Positions 1 through 8,744 are shown, numbered from the stretch's first letter. The stretch is DNA of 24,670 nucleotides from Lactobacillus sp. UBA5804 (GCA_002418055.1 DIDI01000034.1:1-24670), one strand, 5' to 3'. Numbers and translations: made by a program. The notes: a model not told the origin generated them from the sequence alone.

Positions 1-186
1 GGTGCCATTAATAATGCCAAGTTCCGTCAGGTAGTTCGCCCAGGTGACGTCTTAAAGCTTCATATTACGATGGCCAAGCAACGCGATAACATGGGCATTG
101 TCAACTGTTATGCATCAGTTGACGATAAGAAGGTCTGCGAAGCTGATTTGACCTTTATCGTTGCAGCTGCAGATAAGAAGCTTTAA
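1..186 (+). CDS. fabZ: 3-hydroxyacyl-ACP dehydratase FabZ (first copy), C-terminal part only
   Basis: An open frame enters from the left edge and ends with TAA, giving the last 61 residues of a hotdog-fold protein. The stretch FRQVVRPGDVLKL is the typical FabZ strand that follows the central helix, and AKQRDNMGIVNCYASVDDKKV fits the last hairpin of the fold. FabZ dehydrates 3-hydroxyacyl-ACP to trans-2-enoyl-ACP in the cytoplasm. The catalytic His and Glu lie upstream, outside the window, so activity cannot be checked, nor whether it also isomerises like FabN. It heads the operon as far as can be seen, 27 bases before fabT. A second homologue lies further down the operon. Confidence 0.85.
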   Translation, partial: GAINNAKFRQVVRPGDVLKLHITMAKQRDNMGIVNCYASVDDKKVCEADLTFIVAAADKKL

Positions 187-213
187 GCGAGCTGTTTAAG
201 GAGCAAGAGCGCT

Positions 214-693
214 ATGCAAAACACGAAATCTGAGGGGAATCAACCCGATCGGCTTGAATATAAATTTATTAAGGATGCACTGGTTGACGTTTATGACAAT
301 ATTCTGCGAATTGAAAAACATGAATTGAAGCGCAGTTCTTTTCAAGATATTTCAGCAAGTGATATCCATTTGATTCATACCATTGGTTTGCATGACCGCA
401 AGATGATTTCGGCAGTAGCACGCGAATTGCATTTATCTAAAGGGACACTGACCACTAATCTAAAGACACTTGAGCGTAAGGGCTATGTGGTGCGAATTCC
501 CAATCAAACTGACCACCGAGTCATTAATTTGGGCTTAACGTCCAAAGGACGCTTGCTTTATCGAGCTCATGATGCGATTCACCAACAACTAGTTAAAAGT
601 TTTTTGACTAACTTAGATGAAGACGAAGTTCTAGTTATCAAGAAAGCCTTGATTAACTTAGAGAAATTTTTAAAGGAGCTGTCGACGAATTAA
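214..693 (+). CDS. fabT: MarR-family repressor of fatty-acid synthesis, FabT-like
   Basis: This 159-residue protein has a MarR-type winged helix-turn-helix at about residues 45-110, with the recognition-helix region LSKGTLTTNLKTLERKGYV followed by a wing containing DHRVINLGLTSKG. The flanking helices would form the dimer interface. An AAGGAG ribosome binding site at 198-203 supports the ATG. FabT proteins of Streptococcus and relatives repress fab genes with acyl-ACP as co-repressor. The position just before fabH matches the streptococcal fabT-fabH order and supports the name. The stop overlaps the fabH start by one base (TAATG), so the two are probably translationally coupled. No FabT palindrome was found inside the window; it would be expected upstream of the first fabZ. 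Confidence 0.85.
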   Translation: MQNTKSEGNQPDRLEYKFIKDALVDVYDNILRIEKHELKRSSFQDISASDIHLIHTIGLHDRKMISAVARELHLSKGTLTTNLKTLERKGYVVRIPNQTDHRVINLGLTSKGRLLYRAHDAIHQQLVKSFLTNLDEDEVLVIKKALINLEKFLKELSTN

Positions 694-1670
694 TGAAGCA
701 TTTTGCTATTTTGGCAGCTGCAAAAGCTGTTCCCGAAAAAGTTGTTAGCAATGAAGCTTTAACTAAGCTGATGCCAACTTCGGACGAATGGATTAGGCAG
801 CGGACCGGGATTGCAACCCGTCATGTTGCGACTACTGAAACTACGACGTCACTGTGTACTGAAGTGGCCAAGTCATTATTAGCTCAAACGGGCCTTGGTG
901 CTGATCAACTTGATTTGATTGTTGTGGCGACCATGTCGGCAGATTATCATACGCCATCGGTTGCGGCCAGTGTGCAGGGGCAGATTAAGGCGACCAATGC
1001 GACCGCTTTTGATTTAAATGCAGCTTGCAGCGGATTCGTCTACGGTCTTAATCTGTTTGAACAATTAATGCAGACGGGTGCTTATCAAAATGGGTTGCTC
1101 ATTGGTGGCGAAGTCTTAAGTCGTCTGGTTGATTGGCATGATCGCCGGACAGCTGTACTGTTCGGTGATGGTGCAGCGGGGGTTTGGTTAAGCCGTGATC
1201 CCGCTCAACAAGGACAGGTCTTAGGTCGTGACTTACGCACTTTAGGTGAGTTAGGACATTATCTGACTGCTGGCCAAATGCCAGCACAACCGGTTTTTAA
1301 TTCGGCTAAAACTGAAAATTCACCTTTTTTCAAGATGAATGGGCGCCGTGTGTATGAATTTGCTGTCAAAAATGTGCCGCTATCAATTGCGCGTGCGTGT
1401 GCGCAAGCAGATTTGCGGCCAGATCAAATTGATCATTTTGTCTTACACCAAGCCAATGCCAGAATTATTACCAGTGTGGCTGGAAAGATGGGACTACCGT
1501 TAGCTCGGTTTCCGATGAATATTGACCGCTATGGGAATACGGCAGCGGCCAGTGAACCAATTTTGCTAGCTGAATTAATTGCTAATCAGCAAATTAAAAG
1601 GGGGGATGTCCTGGCACTGAGTGGTTTTGGCGGTGGTTTGACCATCGGGACAGTAATTATTAGATATTAG
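693..1670 (+). CDS. fabH: beta-ketoacyl-ACP synthase III (FabH)
   Basis: FabH condenses acetyl-CoA with malonyl-ACP to start each fatty-acid chain. The protein is 325 residues, the normal length. The thiolase-fold catalytic triad is complete: Cys112 in NAACSGF, His252 in HQANARI and Asn282 in GNTAAAS. The glycine-rich end GFGGGLTIG is also typical. The ATG shares one base with the fabT stop, and an AAAGGAG ribosome binding site lies inside the end of fabT at 672-678. Nothing unusual was seen. Confidence 0.95.
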   Translation: MKHFAILAAAKAVPEKVVSNEALTKLMPTSDEWIRQRTGIATRHVATTETTTSLCTEVAKSLLAQTGLGADQLDLIVVATMSADYHTPSVAASVQGQIKATNATAFDLNAACSGFVYGLNLFEQLMQTGAYQNGLLIGGEVLSRLVDWHDRRTAVLFGDGAAGVWLSRDPAQQGQVLGRDLRTLGELGHYLTAGQMPAQPVFNSAKTENSPFFKMNGRRVYEFAVKNVPLSIARACAQADLRPDQIDHFVLHQANARIITSVAGKMGLPLARFPMNIDRYGNTAAASEPILLAELIANQQIKRGDVLALSGFGGGLTIGTVIIRY

Positions 1671-1694
1671 AGATTATATAGGAGATTTTTTAAC

Positions 1695-1937
1695 ATGACT
1701 AAGCAAGAAGTTTTTGACAAGGTAAAAGCAATCGTTGTTGACCAATTGGAAGTTGATGCTAGCAAGATTGAAGCAACGACTAACTTTAAGGAAGACCTTG
1801 ATTTAGATAGTTTGGATATCTTTGAAGTGGTTGACAAAATTGAAGATGGTTTTGATATTGAAATTGAAACTGATGAAGGTATTGAAACTGTTGGTCAATT
1901 AGTGGATTACGTTGAAAAGCAAGTTAACGCCAAATAG
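1695..1937 (+). CDS. acpP: acyl carrier protein
   Basis: This is an 80-residue, strongly acidic four-helix protein. Ser39 in DLDSLDIFE is the site for 4'-phosphopantetheine, which carries the growing acyl chain between the Fab enzymes. The ribosome binding site is AGGAGA at 1680-1685. Length and motif are those of ordinary ACP. Its place between fabH and fabD is the usual one in Lactobacillales. ACP synthase, needed for its activation, is not in the window. Confidence 0.96.
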   Translation: MTKQEVFDKVKAIVVDQLEVDASKIEATTNFKEDLDLDSLDIFEVVDKIEDGFDIEIETDEGIETVGQLVDYVEKQVNAK

Positions 1938-1955
1938 GCACGGAGTCACAATATT

Positions 1956-2879
1956 TTGAAATTAGCTTATTTATTTAGTGGTCAGGGCAAGCAGTTTCCG
2001 CAGATGGGACAAGACCTGTATAAGCAGGAACCGTTGTACCGGCAAACAATCGACCAGGCAGCTGACGTATTAGCGTTAGATTTGAAGGATGCTAGTGTCT
2101 TTGATGACCCACAGAATGTGCAAGTGGCGATTTTAGCCATGAGTGTTGGTTTGTACCGCGTTTTGGCGCAAGACTTGCCACTACCTGAGGGGATGCTAGG
2201 CCTGAGCCTAGGTGAATATAGCGCTTTGGTGGCAGCGAAAGCTTTAGATTTTGAAACGGGTTTGAAGCTTGTTCAAGATCGCTCACGTTACATGGCGCAA
2301 GCGGCTGAGCAAAATCCAGGTGTCATGGCAGCAGCCCTCAAGACTAGCTATGATCTTGTGGGGCAAGCTTGTGAAGCAGCTCAAACGGTCGGCAAAGTTT
2401 ACCCCGCTAATTACAACACCCCTGAACAGGTGGTCATTGGTGGCGAGGCTGCGGCGGTAGCTGAAGCTACTCATTATTTGAAGGCCCACGGCATTAAGCG
2501 CGTGGTGCCTTTGAAGGTTAGTGTGGCCTCTCATACCCCGCTCATGCAACCAGCGAGTGATGCTTTGGCCGTGCGTATGGCTGGCGTTCATTTCGCCGAG
2601 CCAGCAGTACCAGTTTTCAGTAATACGACGACGGTACCTTTTACGGCGTCAAGCGTGAAGGACACATTAATTTTGCAATTAGTGCAACCAACGCACTTTA
2701 GTACTTGTTTGCAAAAGTTAGCAGCAGTTAAACCTGATGCCATGATTGAATTAGGGCCAGGCGAGACCTTGACGCACTTTGCGGGCAAGACGCTGGGGCG
2801 TGATTTAGCAAGTTATCATGTGGATAGTATGGCGACTTTAACCAAGTTACGTCAGAAATTGGAAATGGTGGCAGAGTAA
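1956..2879 (+). CDS. fabD: malonyl-CoA:ACP transacylase (FabD)
   Basis: FabD moves malonyl groups from CoA to ACP. The 307-residue protein starts FSGQGKQFPQMG and has the nucleophile Ser84 in GLSLGEYSAL, Arg109 in the position that binds the malonyl carboxylate, and His193 in VASHTPLM. The start is a TTG at 1956 behind CGGAG at 1941-1945; the next residues (KLAYLFSGQ) match the family N-terminus, so no later start fits. The stop overlaps the fabG ATG by one base. Confidence 0.95.
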   Translation: MKLAYLFSGQGKQFPQMGQDLYKQEPLYRQTIDQAADVLALDLKDASVFDDPQNVQVAILAMSVGLYRVLAQDLPLPEGMLGLSLGEYSALVAAKALDFETGLKLVQDRSRYMAQAAEQNPGVMAAALKTSYDLVGQACEAAQTVGKVYPANYNTPEQVVIGGEAAAVAEATHYLKAHGIKRVVPLKVSVASHTPLMQPASDALAVRMAGVHFAEPAVPVFSNTTTVPFTASSVKDTLILQLVQPTHFSTCLQKLAAVKPDAMIELGPGETLTHFAGKTLGRDLASYHVDSMATLTKLRQKLEMVAE

Positions 2880-3610
2880 TGGAAGCAGCAGAACAAGTTG
2901 CCCTGGTAACGGGTGGCGCAAAAGGGATTGGCTTAGCAATTGCCAAGCGTTTAGTTAAGCAAGGCATGACAGTTGTCATTAATGCCCATCGTGAACCATC
3001 AGCTGAAGCTTGGGCCGAGATTCAAGCTGGTAACCCGAAATTATCATATTTAGTCGGGTCAGTTGCAGATGAAGCTGAAGCAGAGACCATGATTGCAGCA
3101 GTGATGACGAAGTTTGGTCGTTTGGATGTGCTGGTGAATAATGCCGGGATTACCCGTGACAAGTTATTAAGTCGGATGAGTGCGGCTGATTTTAACGCAG
3201 TAATTCAGACGAATCTCGTTGGTGCTTTCAATATGACTAAACATGCCATGAAAGTGATGCAAAAACAGCGTAGTGGTAACATTGTGAATTTAGCTAGCAT
3301 TTCTGGGCTTAATGGCAATATTGGTCAAGCCAACTATGCCGCTAGCAAAGCGGGGTTGATTGGTTTAACCAAGACAGCTGCCAAAGAAGGAGCTCTGCGC
3401 GGCATTCGTTGTAATGCCGTAGCACCAGGGATGATTGCCACTGCGATGACTGACAAGTTAAGTGATCGTATTAAGACTGAAATTACCAAGCAAATTCCAT
3501 TGCACCGGTTTGGCGAAGCGGATGAAGTGGCCCAAACCGTGGCATTTTTAATTTCAAATCCTTATATCACTGGTCAAGTGATTACCGTCGATGGCGGATT
3601 GACGATTTAG
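2879..3610 (+). CDS. fabG: 3-oxoacyl-ACP reductase (FabG)
   Basis: This is a 243-residue short-chain dehydrogenase that reduces 3-ketoacyl-ACP with NADPH. Visible motifs are the cofactor loop TGGAKGIG (residues 11-18), NNAG at 87-90, and the catalytic set Asn112, Ser140, Tyr153 and Lys157 (YAASK). The C-terminus GQVITVDGGLTI is typical of FabG. The start overlaps the fabD stop (TAATG) with only a weak purine stretch upstream, which suggests coupled translation. Confidence 0.95.
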   Translation: MEAAEQVALVTGGAKGIGLAIAKRLVKQGMTVVINAHREPSAEAWAEIQAGNPKLSYLVGSVADEAEAETMIAAVMTKFGRLDVLVNNAGITRDKLLSRMSAADFNAVIQTNLVGAFNMTKHAMKVMQKQRSGNIVNLASISGLNGNIGQANYAASKAGLIGLTKTAAKEGALRGIRCNAVAPGMIATAMTDKLSDRIKTEITKQIPLHRFGEADEVAQTVAFLISNPYITGQVITVDGGLTI

Positions 3611-3633
3611 CAGAATCAAGGAGGTTCTCGTTG

Positions 3634-4863
3634 ATGAACAGAGTTGTGGTAACAGGAATAGGTGCCGTTACGCCAATCGGAAACGATGCGCCAACTTATA
3701 TTAAGGCTTTGCTGGCTTCAAAAGTGGGTGTTGGTCCCATTACCAAATTTGACGCCAGTCAAACTGGTATTCATGTCGCAGCCGAAGTTAAAGACTTTGC
3801 TCCAACTAAGCGCTTGGATAAAAAAGCGGTTAAGCGGATGGATGCTTTTTCTTGCTATGCCTTGTATAGTGCCGTTGAAGCGATGACGCAAGCTGGCTTA
3901 ATTGATGGTGGTGTAGATCCCGACGATCTTGGCGTCATTTATGGTTCTGGGATTGGTGGTTTGACCACGATTGAAGAACAAGTTATTAAGATGCATGACA
4001 AGAGCCCTAAGCGGGTATCACCATTGTTTGTTCCTAACTCCATTATTAATATGGCTGCTGGTAACCTATCAATTCATTTCCATGCTCAGAATACGAGTCA
4101 GGGTATTGTGACGGCTTGTTCTTCGGGAACTAATGCCATTGGGAATGCATTTGAATACATTAAGGCTGGTAAAGCCAAGGTAATGATTGCTGGCGGAACG
4201 GAAGCTTCAGTCAATGAGATTGGGATTGCTGGCTTTGCATCATTAACGGCCTTGTCTAAAGCTGATGACCCGATGAAAGCCTCGATTCCGTTTGACAAAG
4301 ATCGTAATGGTTTTGTCATGGGTGAAGGTGCCGGAACCTTGATTTTGGAAGATTACGATCATGCTAAAGCTCGTGGTGCCAAAATTTTAGCTGAAGTGGT
4401 GGGTTACGGTACCACTAGTGATGCCTATCATATTACCGCGCCAAATCCTGAGGGCAAAGGTGCGTATAAGGCGATGAAACAAGCCATTGATGAAGGTGGC
4501 ATTGCAACAAGCGAAGTTGATTATATTAATGCCCATGGGACGAGTACGCATGCTAACGACAGTGCTGAAGCTGCCGCAATTGCTCACTTGTTCAAGGACA
4601 ATGATCATGTGAAAGTCAGCAGCACCAAAGGGATGACTGGTCATGCCCTTGGTGCTGCTGGTGCCCTTGAAGCCGTTGGGGTCATCGGTGCGATGATCCA
4701 TGACCAAATGCCGGTGAATGTTGGGGTGCAAAACCAAGACCCAGAATGTCCAGTTACACTAGTGACAGCAGCGAATGCGAAAGCACCAGTGAAATATGCC
4801 ATCAGCAACTCCTTTGGCTTTGGTGGCCATAATGCGGTCTTAGCATTCAAGAGGTGGAATTAA
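3634..4863 (+). CDS. fabF: beta-ketoacyl-ACP synthase II (FabF)
   Basis: FabF elongates acyl-ACP with malonyl-ACP. The 409-residue protein carries Cys162 in TACSSGTNAIG, His301 in NAHGTSTHAND and His337 in MTGHALGAAG, the Cys-His-His triad of KAS I/II enzymes, and ends with the FGFGGHNAVL signature. A TTG at 3631 is in frame, but the ATG at 3634 sits 9 bases from AAGGAGG (3618-3624) and gives the usual N-terminus MNRVVVTGIG, so it is preferred. Confidence 0.95.
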   Translation: MNRVVVTGIGAVTPIGNDAPTYIKALLASKVGVGPITKFDASQTGIHVAAEVKDFAPTKRLDKKAVKRMDAFSCYALYSAVEAMTQAGLIDGGVDPDDLGVIYGSGIGGLTTIEEQVIKMHDKSPKRVSPLFVPNSIINMAAGNLSIHFHAQNTSQGIVTACSSGTNAIGNAFEYIKAGKAKVMIAGGTEASVNEIGIAGFASLTALSKADDPMKASIPFDKDRNGFVMGEGAGTLILEDYDHAKARGAKILAEVVGYGTTSDAYHITAPNPEGKGAYKAMKQAIDEGGIATSEVDYINAHGTSTHANDSAEAAAIAHLFKDNDHVKVSSTKGMTGHALGAAGALEAVGVIGAMIHDQMPVNVGVQNQDPECPVTLVTAANAKAPVKYAISNSFGFGGHNAVLAFKRWN

Positions 4864-4865
4864 AG

Positions 4866-5342
4866 ATGGATGATAAAGCAATTCAACAGTTAATGAAGCA
4901 ATTTGATCAATCAAGCTTGAAGGAACTCCACTTAGTGGATAAAGATTTTAAGCTCGAATTGAGCAAACGGAATGAAGCCACCCCAGTTTCTGCTGTCGCA
5001 AGTCAAATTGCTGCACCAGCCGTAGCTGCTCCGACGGTAACTAGCAGTGAACCAGTTGCTACTCTGCCAACTGCTGCCCCAGTCGCTTCTGAGCCTGATG
5101 AACTGGCTGAAATCAAAGCACCACTCGTTGGGGTGGTTTACTTTGCACCAAGTCCAGATCGTCCTGTCTTTAAAAAGGTGGGTGATTCCGTGAAAAAGGG
5201 TGAAGTTGTCTGTGTCATTGAAGCCATGAAGATGATTAATGATGTCAAGAGTCCGATAGATGGTGTCATTAAGAAAGTGCTCGTTAAAGATGGTAGCATG
5301 GTTGAATTTGATGAGCCGATCTTTAAAGTTGAGGCAAAATAA
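4866..5342 (+). CDS. accB: biotin carboxyl carrier protein of acetyl-CoA carboxylase
   Basis: AccB carries CO2 on biotin between the carboxylase and transferase parts of acetyl-CoA carboxylase. The 158-residue protein has a short helical N-terminus, an Ala/Pro/Val-rich flexible linker at about 38-78, and a C-terminal biotinyl domain with Lys122 in EAMKM. An in-frame GTG at 4854 lies inside the likely ribosome binding site AAGAGGTGG (4849-4857), so the ATG at 4866, just after the fabF stop, is the better start. The stop overlaps the next ATG by one base. BirA, encoded at 9648, is the likely modifying enzyme. Confidence 0.93.
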   Translation: MDDKAIQQLMKQFDQSSLKELHLVDKDFKLELSKRNEATPVSAVASQIAAPAVAAPTVTSSEPVATLPTAAPVASEPDELAEIKAPLVGVVYFAPSPDRPVFKKVGDSVKKGEVVCVIEAMKMINDVKSPIDGVIKKVLVKDGSMVEFDEPIFKVEAK

Positions 5343-5761
5343 TGGCTTTGGACGTTAGAACTTTTATTCCGCAGCGTTACCCGTTTGAAATGTTAGACAG
5401 TTTAGACCAAGTGACTCCTGGAAAAAGTGCACAGGCGACCAAACTCGTGACGATTAATGAGTGGTTCTTTAAGCGGCAACAGGCACCGCTAGCGATGCCA
5501 CGTCCTTTGGTAATTGAAGCATTAGCACAAACCGGGGTTGCCGCCTTATTATCCATGCCCGAATATGAAGGCCAAAATGTCTTCTTTGGTGGTATTAAGC
5601 AAGCGACTTTTCAGGATGATTTTCGGCCTGGAGATTGTTTAACCTTGCAAGTTCAATTAGTTAAAATTCGTCATCAAATTGGTGTTGGCCATGGCGTGGT
5701 TATTCGAGAGGGACAAGAAATTTGTGCCGCTGATTTAATCTTTGTGGTCACATCAGCGTAG
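5342..5761 (+). CDS. FabZ-like hotdog protein lacking the catalytic histidine
   Basis: This 139-residue protein occupies the slot between accB and accC normally held by fabZ. The N-terminus IPQRYPFEMLD corresponds to the family LPHRYPFLLVD, and VIEALAQ retains the catalytic Glu (Glu59). FFGGIKQATFQDDFRPGD matches the following strand. The catalytic motif GHFPxxPxMPG is replaced by KRQQAPLAMPRP (residues 44-55): the His position reads Gln (46 or 47), there is a one-residue deletion, and the last Gly is Arg. In FabZ the His and Glu of neighbouring subunits build the active site, so this copy alone should be impaired. It may be an accessory subunit to the first FabZ, a repurposed hotdog protein, or decaying. 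The frame is intact and coupled to accB, which argues for selection. Confidence 0.85.
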   Translation: MALDVRTFIPQRYPFEMLDSLDQVTPGKSAQATKLVTINEWFFKRQQAPLAMPRPLVIEALAQTGVAALLSMPEYEGQNVFFGGIKQATFQDDFRPGDCLTLQVQLVKIRHQIGVGHGVVIREGQEICAADLIFVVTSA

Positions 5762-5771
5762 AGGAGTAGAC

Positions 5772-7145
5772 ATGTTTTCTAAAGTTTTAATTGCCAATCG
5801 TGGTGAAATCGCCGTTCAAGTCATTCGTGCCTTGCATGAGATGGGCATTAAAGCGGTTGCGATTTACTCAACCGCAGATAAAGACAGCTTATATGTGAAA
5901 ATGGCAGATGAAGCGGTTTGTATCGGCGGTCCGCAGCCTAGTGTGTCTTATTTGAATATGTCAGCTGTCATTACGGCTGCCACCTTAACGGGGTGTGAGG
6001 CCATTCATCCTGGTTACGGTTTTTTATCAGAAAATGCCGAATTTGCCCAATTATGTGAACAATGCGGGATTAAGTTCATTGGTCCCAGTTATCAATCAAT
6101 TGAACAAATGGGTGATAAAGCCAATGCCAAGGCGGCCATGAAAGCTAACGGGGTGCCAACCATTCCTGGGAGTGATGGCTGCTTGCCGAATTATGAGGCA
6201 GCCTTAGCATTAGCCCACAAGATTGGTTACCCAGTCATGCTGAAAGCTGTTGCCGGTGGTGGCGGTAAAGGGATTCGCCAAGCGTATAATGACGCCGAAC
6301 TCGAGCAGGCTTATGCTGAAGATAAACATGAAGTGAAACTTTCCTACAGTGATGATCGGCTCTACATGGAAAAAAAGATTGACCATGCCAAGCATATCGA
6401 AATGCAGATTATTGCAGATTCCCACGGTCATGTGGTTTATTTGCCAGAACGTGATTGCTCAATGCAACGTAATCATCAAAAGGTGATTGAAGAGAGTCCT
6501 TGCCAGTTGATTAGTCCAGCTGAACGGGCGACTTTAGGTAAAGTCGTGGTTAAAGCGATTAAAGCCATTCACTATGAAAATACTGGGACCTTTGAATTTT
6601 TAATGGATGAAAGTCACCATTTTTATTTCATGGAAATGAATACTCGGTTGCAAGTTGAACATACGGTGACTGAAGAAGTCACGGGTATTGAACTGATTAA
6701 GGCCCAAATTATTGTCGCAGCTGGTGGTGAATTGCCGTTCACGCAAGCTGATGCGGCCGTTAAGGGTTATGCCATTGAATGCCGGATTAACGCCGAGGAC
6801 CCGAGCCATGATTTCCGGCCATCACCGGGTCGCATTAAAGAATTATTCATGCCAGATGGCACGCTCGGCGTGCGGATTGATTCTGGCGTCACGACTAATA
6901 GCATGATTTCTCCTTACTATGATTCGATGATTACGAAGCTAGTAGCGCATATGCCAGATCGTGAACGCGGTGTGACCAAGATGAAACGGATGCTGAAAGA
7001 AGTTCGTATTAAAGGGGTTAAGATTAATCGTGACTTCTTATATGATTTGTTATCTGATCCCGTCTTCGTTAAGGGCACCTTTAATAACAATTACCTAGAA
7101 ACCGGATTTTTGAAAGGATGGGTTGCACAACATGCCACTAAGTAA
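5772..7145 (+). CDS. accC: biotin carboxylase subunit of acetyl-CoA carboxylase
   Basis: AccC carboxylates the biotin on AccB using ATP and bicarbonate. The 457-residue protein has the N-terminal domain (KVLIANRGEIA), an ATP-grasp fold with the glycine loop GGGGKG at 162-167, and the active-site block EMNTRLQVEH with Glu288, Asn290, Arg292 and Glu296, the same numbers as in E. coli. The frame opens earlier at a TTG, but GAGGAG at 5761-5766 and the family N-terminus point to the ATG at 5772. The end overlaps accD by 14 bases. Confidence 0.96.
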   Translation: MFSKVLIANRGEIAVQVIRALHEMGIKAVAIYSTADKDSLYVKMADEAVCIGGPQPSVSYLNMSAVITAATLTGCEAIHPGYGFLSENAEFAQLCEQCGIKFIGPSYQSIEQMGDKANAKAAMKANGVPTIPGSDGCLPNYEAALALAHKIGYPVMLKAVAGGGGKGIRQAYNDAELEQAYAEDKHEVKLSYSDDRLYMEKKIDHAKHIEMQIIADSHGHVVYLPERDCSMQRNHQKVIEESPCQLISPAERATLGKVVVKAIKAIHYENTGTFEFLMDESHHFYFMEMNTRLQVEHTVTEEVTGIELIKAQIIVAAGGELPFTQADAAVKGYAIECRINAEDPSHDFRPSPGRIKELFMPDGTLGVRIDSGVTTNSMISPYYDSMITKLVAHMPDRERGVTKMKRMLKEVRIKGVKINRDFLYDLLSDPVFVKGTFNNNYLETGFLKGWVAQHATK

Positions 7146-7974
7146 ATTTACTGCCCCGACCTCGAAGGAAATTAGTTTTCGGATGGATAAAATCCCTGAT
7201 CATATTTGGCGGCAATGCCCGATTTGTCATCAGAGTTTTTATGAAAAGAAATTAGGCCTAGCCGGTGTTTGTCCTGAATGTGGTTATGGCTTCCGCTTGG
7301 GAGCACAAAAGCGGGTGGAACTAGTTGCTGATCAGTTCGAACCGATTGATGTGGACCTGAAGGCGCCAACCCAATTTCAAGATACCAAGTACCTGGCGAA
7401 GTTAGCTAAGGCGCGCCAAGCAACCGAGTTGAACGAAAGTGTCCTCACGGGAATTGCCCGGACAGGCAAGCAACGCTTTGGCCTCGGTGTCATGGATTCC
7501 CGCTTTATTATGGGGAGTTTAGGTAGTGCTACTGGGGAAAAGATTACACGCTTATTTGAAAAGTGTACCCGGGAAAAATTACCGGTCATTTTGTTTACAG
7601 CATCAGGTGGTGCCCGGATGCAAGAAGGAATTCATTCCTTAATGCAGATGGCTAAAATTTCCCAAGCAGTGGCTGAACACAGCGTGGCGGGACTCCTTTA
7701 CTTAGCTGTCTTAACTGATCCAACTACGGGCGGGGTGACTGCCAGCTATGCCATGCAAGCTGATATTATCCTGAGTGAACCGCGGACCTTAATTGGGTTT
7801 GCCGGTCGGCGCGTGATTGAACAGACGATTCATCAGAAACCGCCAGTTGACTTTCAGCGTGCTGAAACGCTCCTCAAGCATGGTTTTCTGGATGCAATTG
7901 TGCCTAGGGCGGAGCTCAAAACGACCTTGGCGAAGTTGCTTCGTTGGCACCAAAAAGGAGGTCAAGCAGAATGA
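7132..7974 (+). CDS. accD: acetyl-CoA carboxylase carboxyltransferase subunit beta
   Basis: AccD with AccA forms the transferase that moves CO2 from biotin to acetyl-CoA. The 280-residue protein starts with a four-cysteine zinc ribbon (Cys29, Cys32, Cys47, Cys50) followed by a crotonase-fold domain containing TASGGARMQEG (156-166) and DPTTGGVTASYA. An earlier TTG at 7123 lies only 3 bases after the AAAGGATGG ribosome binding site, so the ATG at 7132 is chosen. The stop overlaps the accA start as ATGA. Confidence 0.95.
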   Translation: MPLSKFTAPTSKEISFRMDKIPDHIWRQCPICHQSFYEKKLGLAGVCPECGYGFRLGAQKRVELVADQFEPIDVDLKAPTQFQDTKYLAKLAKARQATELNESVLTGIARTGKQRFGLGVMDSRFIMGSLGSATGEKITRLFEKCTREKLPVILFTASGGARMQEGIHSLMQMAKISQAVAEHSVAGLLYLAVLTDPTTGGVTASYAMQADIILSEPRTLIGFAGRRVIEQTIHQKPPVDFQRAETLLKHGFLDAIVPRAELKTTLAKLLRWHQKGGQAE

Positions 7975-8744
7975 GCAGTTCATTAACCGCTTATGAGCGG
8001 GTTTTAGCCGCCAGAAACGCTACTAAAATCAGTATTCAAGCCCTCATTAATGGTTTATGCGATGATTTTATGGCTTTTCACGGTGATCGCGCCGCTGGGG
8101 ATGATCCAGCGGTAATTGGCGGGATTGGCCTCTTGGGCGAGCAACCGGTGACCGTGGTTGGTATTCAAAAGGGTGATGATTTAGCTGAAAATAATGCCCG
8201 TCATTTTGGCTGTGCTGAACCAGAAGGTTACCGCAAAGCCTTGCGCTTGATGCAGCAAGCCGAGAAGTTTCAGCGGCCAATTGTGGCCCTCATTAATACC
8301 CCCGGTGCTTTTCCGGGAGTGGATGCAGAATATCACGGCCAAGGATCGGCGATTGCCCAATGTTTACTTACTGGACTCAAATTGAAAGTCCCGTATATTA
8401 GTGTTATCGTGGGCGAAGGTGGTAGTGGTGGTGCCCTCGCTTTAGCTGTGGGTGATACCGTTTGGATGTTTGAGAATAGTGTCTATTCGATCTTATCACC
8501 AGAAGGCTATGCGACCATCTTATGGAAAGATAGCCGTAAAGCCCCCGAAGCTGCTGAGCAAATGGGGTTGACACCTGAGGCACTCAAAGCCGCCGGGATT
8601 ATTGATCGCATTATTCCAGAAGTGGCGGATGCCACTAGTTTGGCTAGTTTTAAACAGGCTTTATGTCAAAAGCTGCAGCAATTACAAGCACTTTCCGTAC
8701 CTGAATTGCTGGCTGCCCGTCAAGCACGTTATCGTCAATTTTAA
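7971..8744 (+). CDS. accA: acetyl-CoA carboxylase carboxyltransferase subunit alpha
   Basis: This 257-residue partner of AccD has the crotonase-fold motifs NTPGAFPGVDAEYHGQG (109-125) and VGEGGSGGALALAVGD. It is shorter than the E. coli subunit (about 319), mostly through a shorter N-terminal helical extension, which is my understanding of the usual form in Lactobacillales. The ATG lies inside the accD stop (ATGA) behind AAAAGGAGG at 7953-7961. In-frame codons upstream of it are ignored for that reason. Confidence 0.95.
   Translation: MSSSLTAYERVLAARNATKISIQALINGLCDDFMAFHGDRAAGDDPAVIGGIGLLGEQPVTVVGIQKGDDLAENNARHFGCAEPEGYRKALRLMQQAEKFQRPIVALINTPGAFPGVDAEYHGQGSAIAQCLLTGLKLKVPYISVIVGEGGSGGALALAVGDTVWMFENSVYSILSPEGYATILWKDSRKAPEAAEQMGLTPEALKAAGIIDRIIPEVADATSLASFKQALCQKLQQLQALSVPELLAARQARYRQF

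Noticed and set aside
2092..2788. Long minus-strand frames opposite fabD
   Set aside because: They lie wholly within a clear coding gene on the other strand, have no family motifs or ribosome binding sites, and are shadows.
4387..4850. Minus-strand frames opposite fabF, up to 116 codons
   Set aside because: Shadows of fabF in a codon-biased gene; no recognisable protein features.
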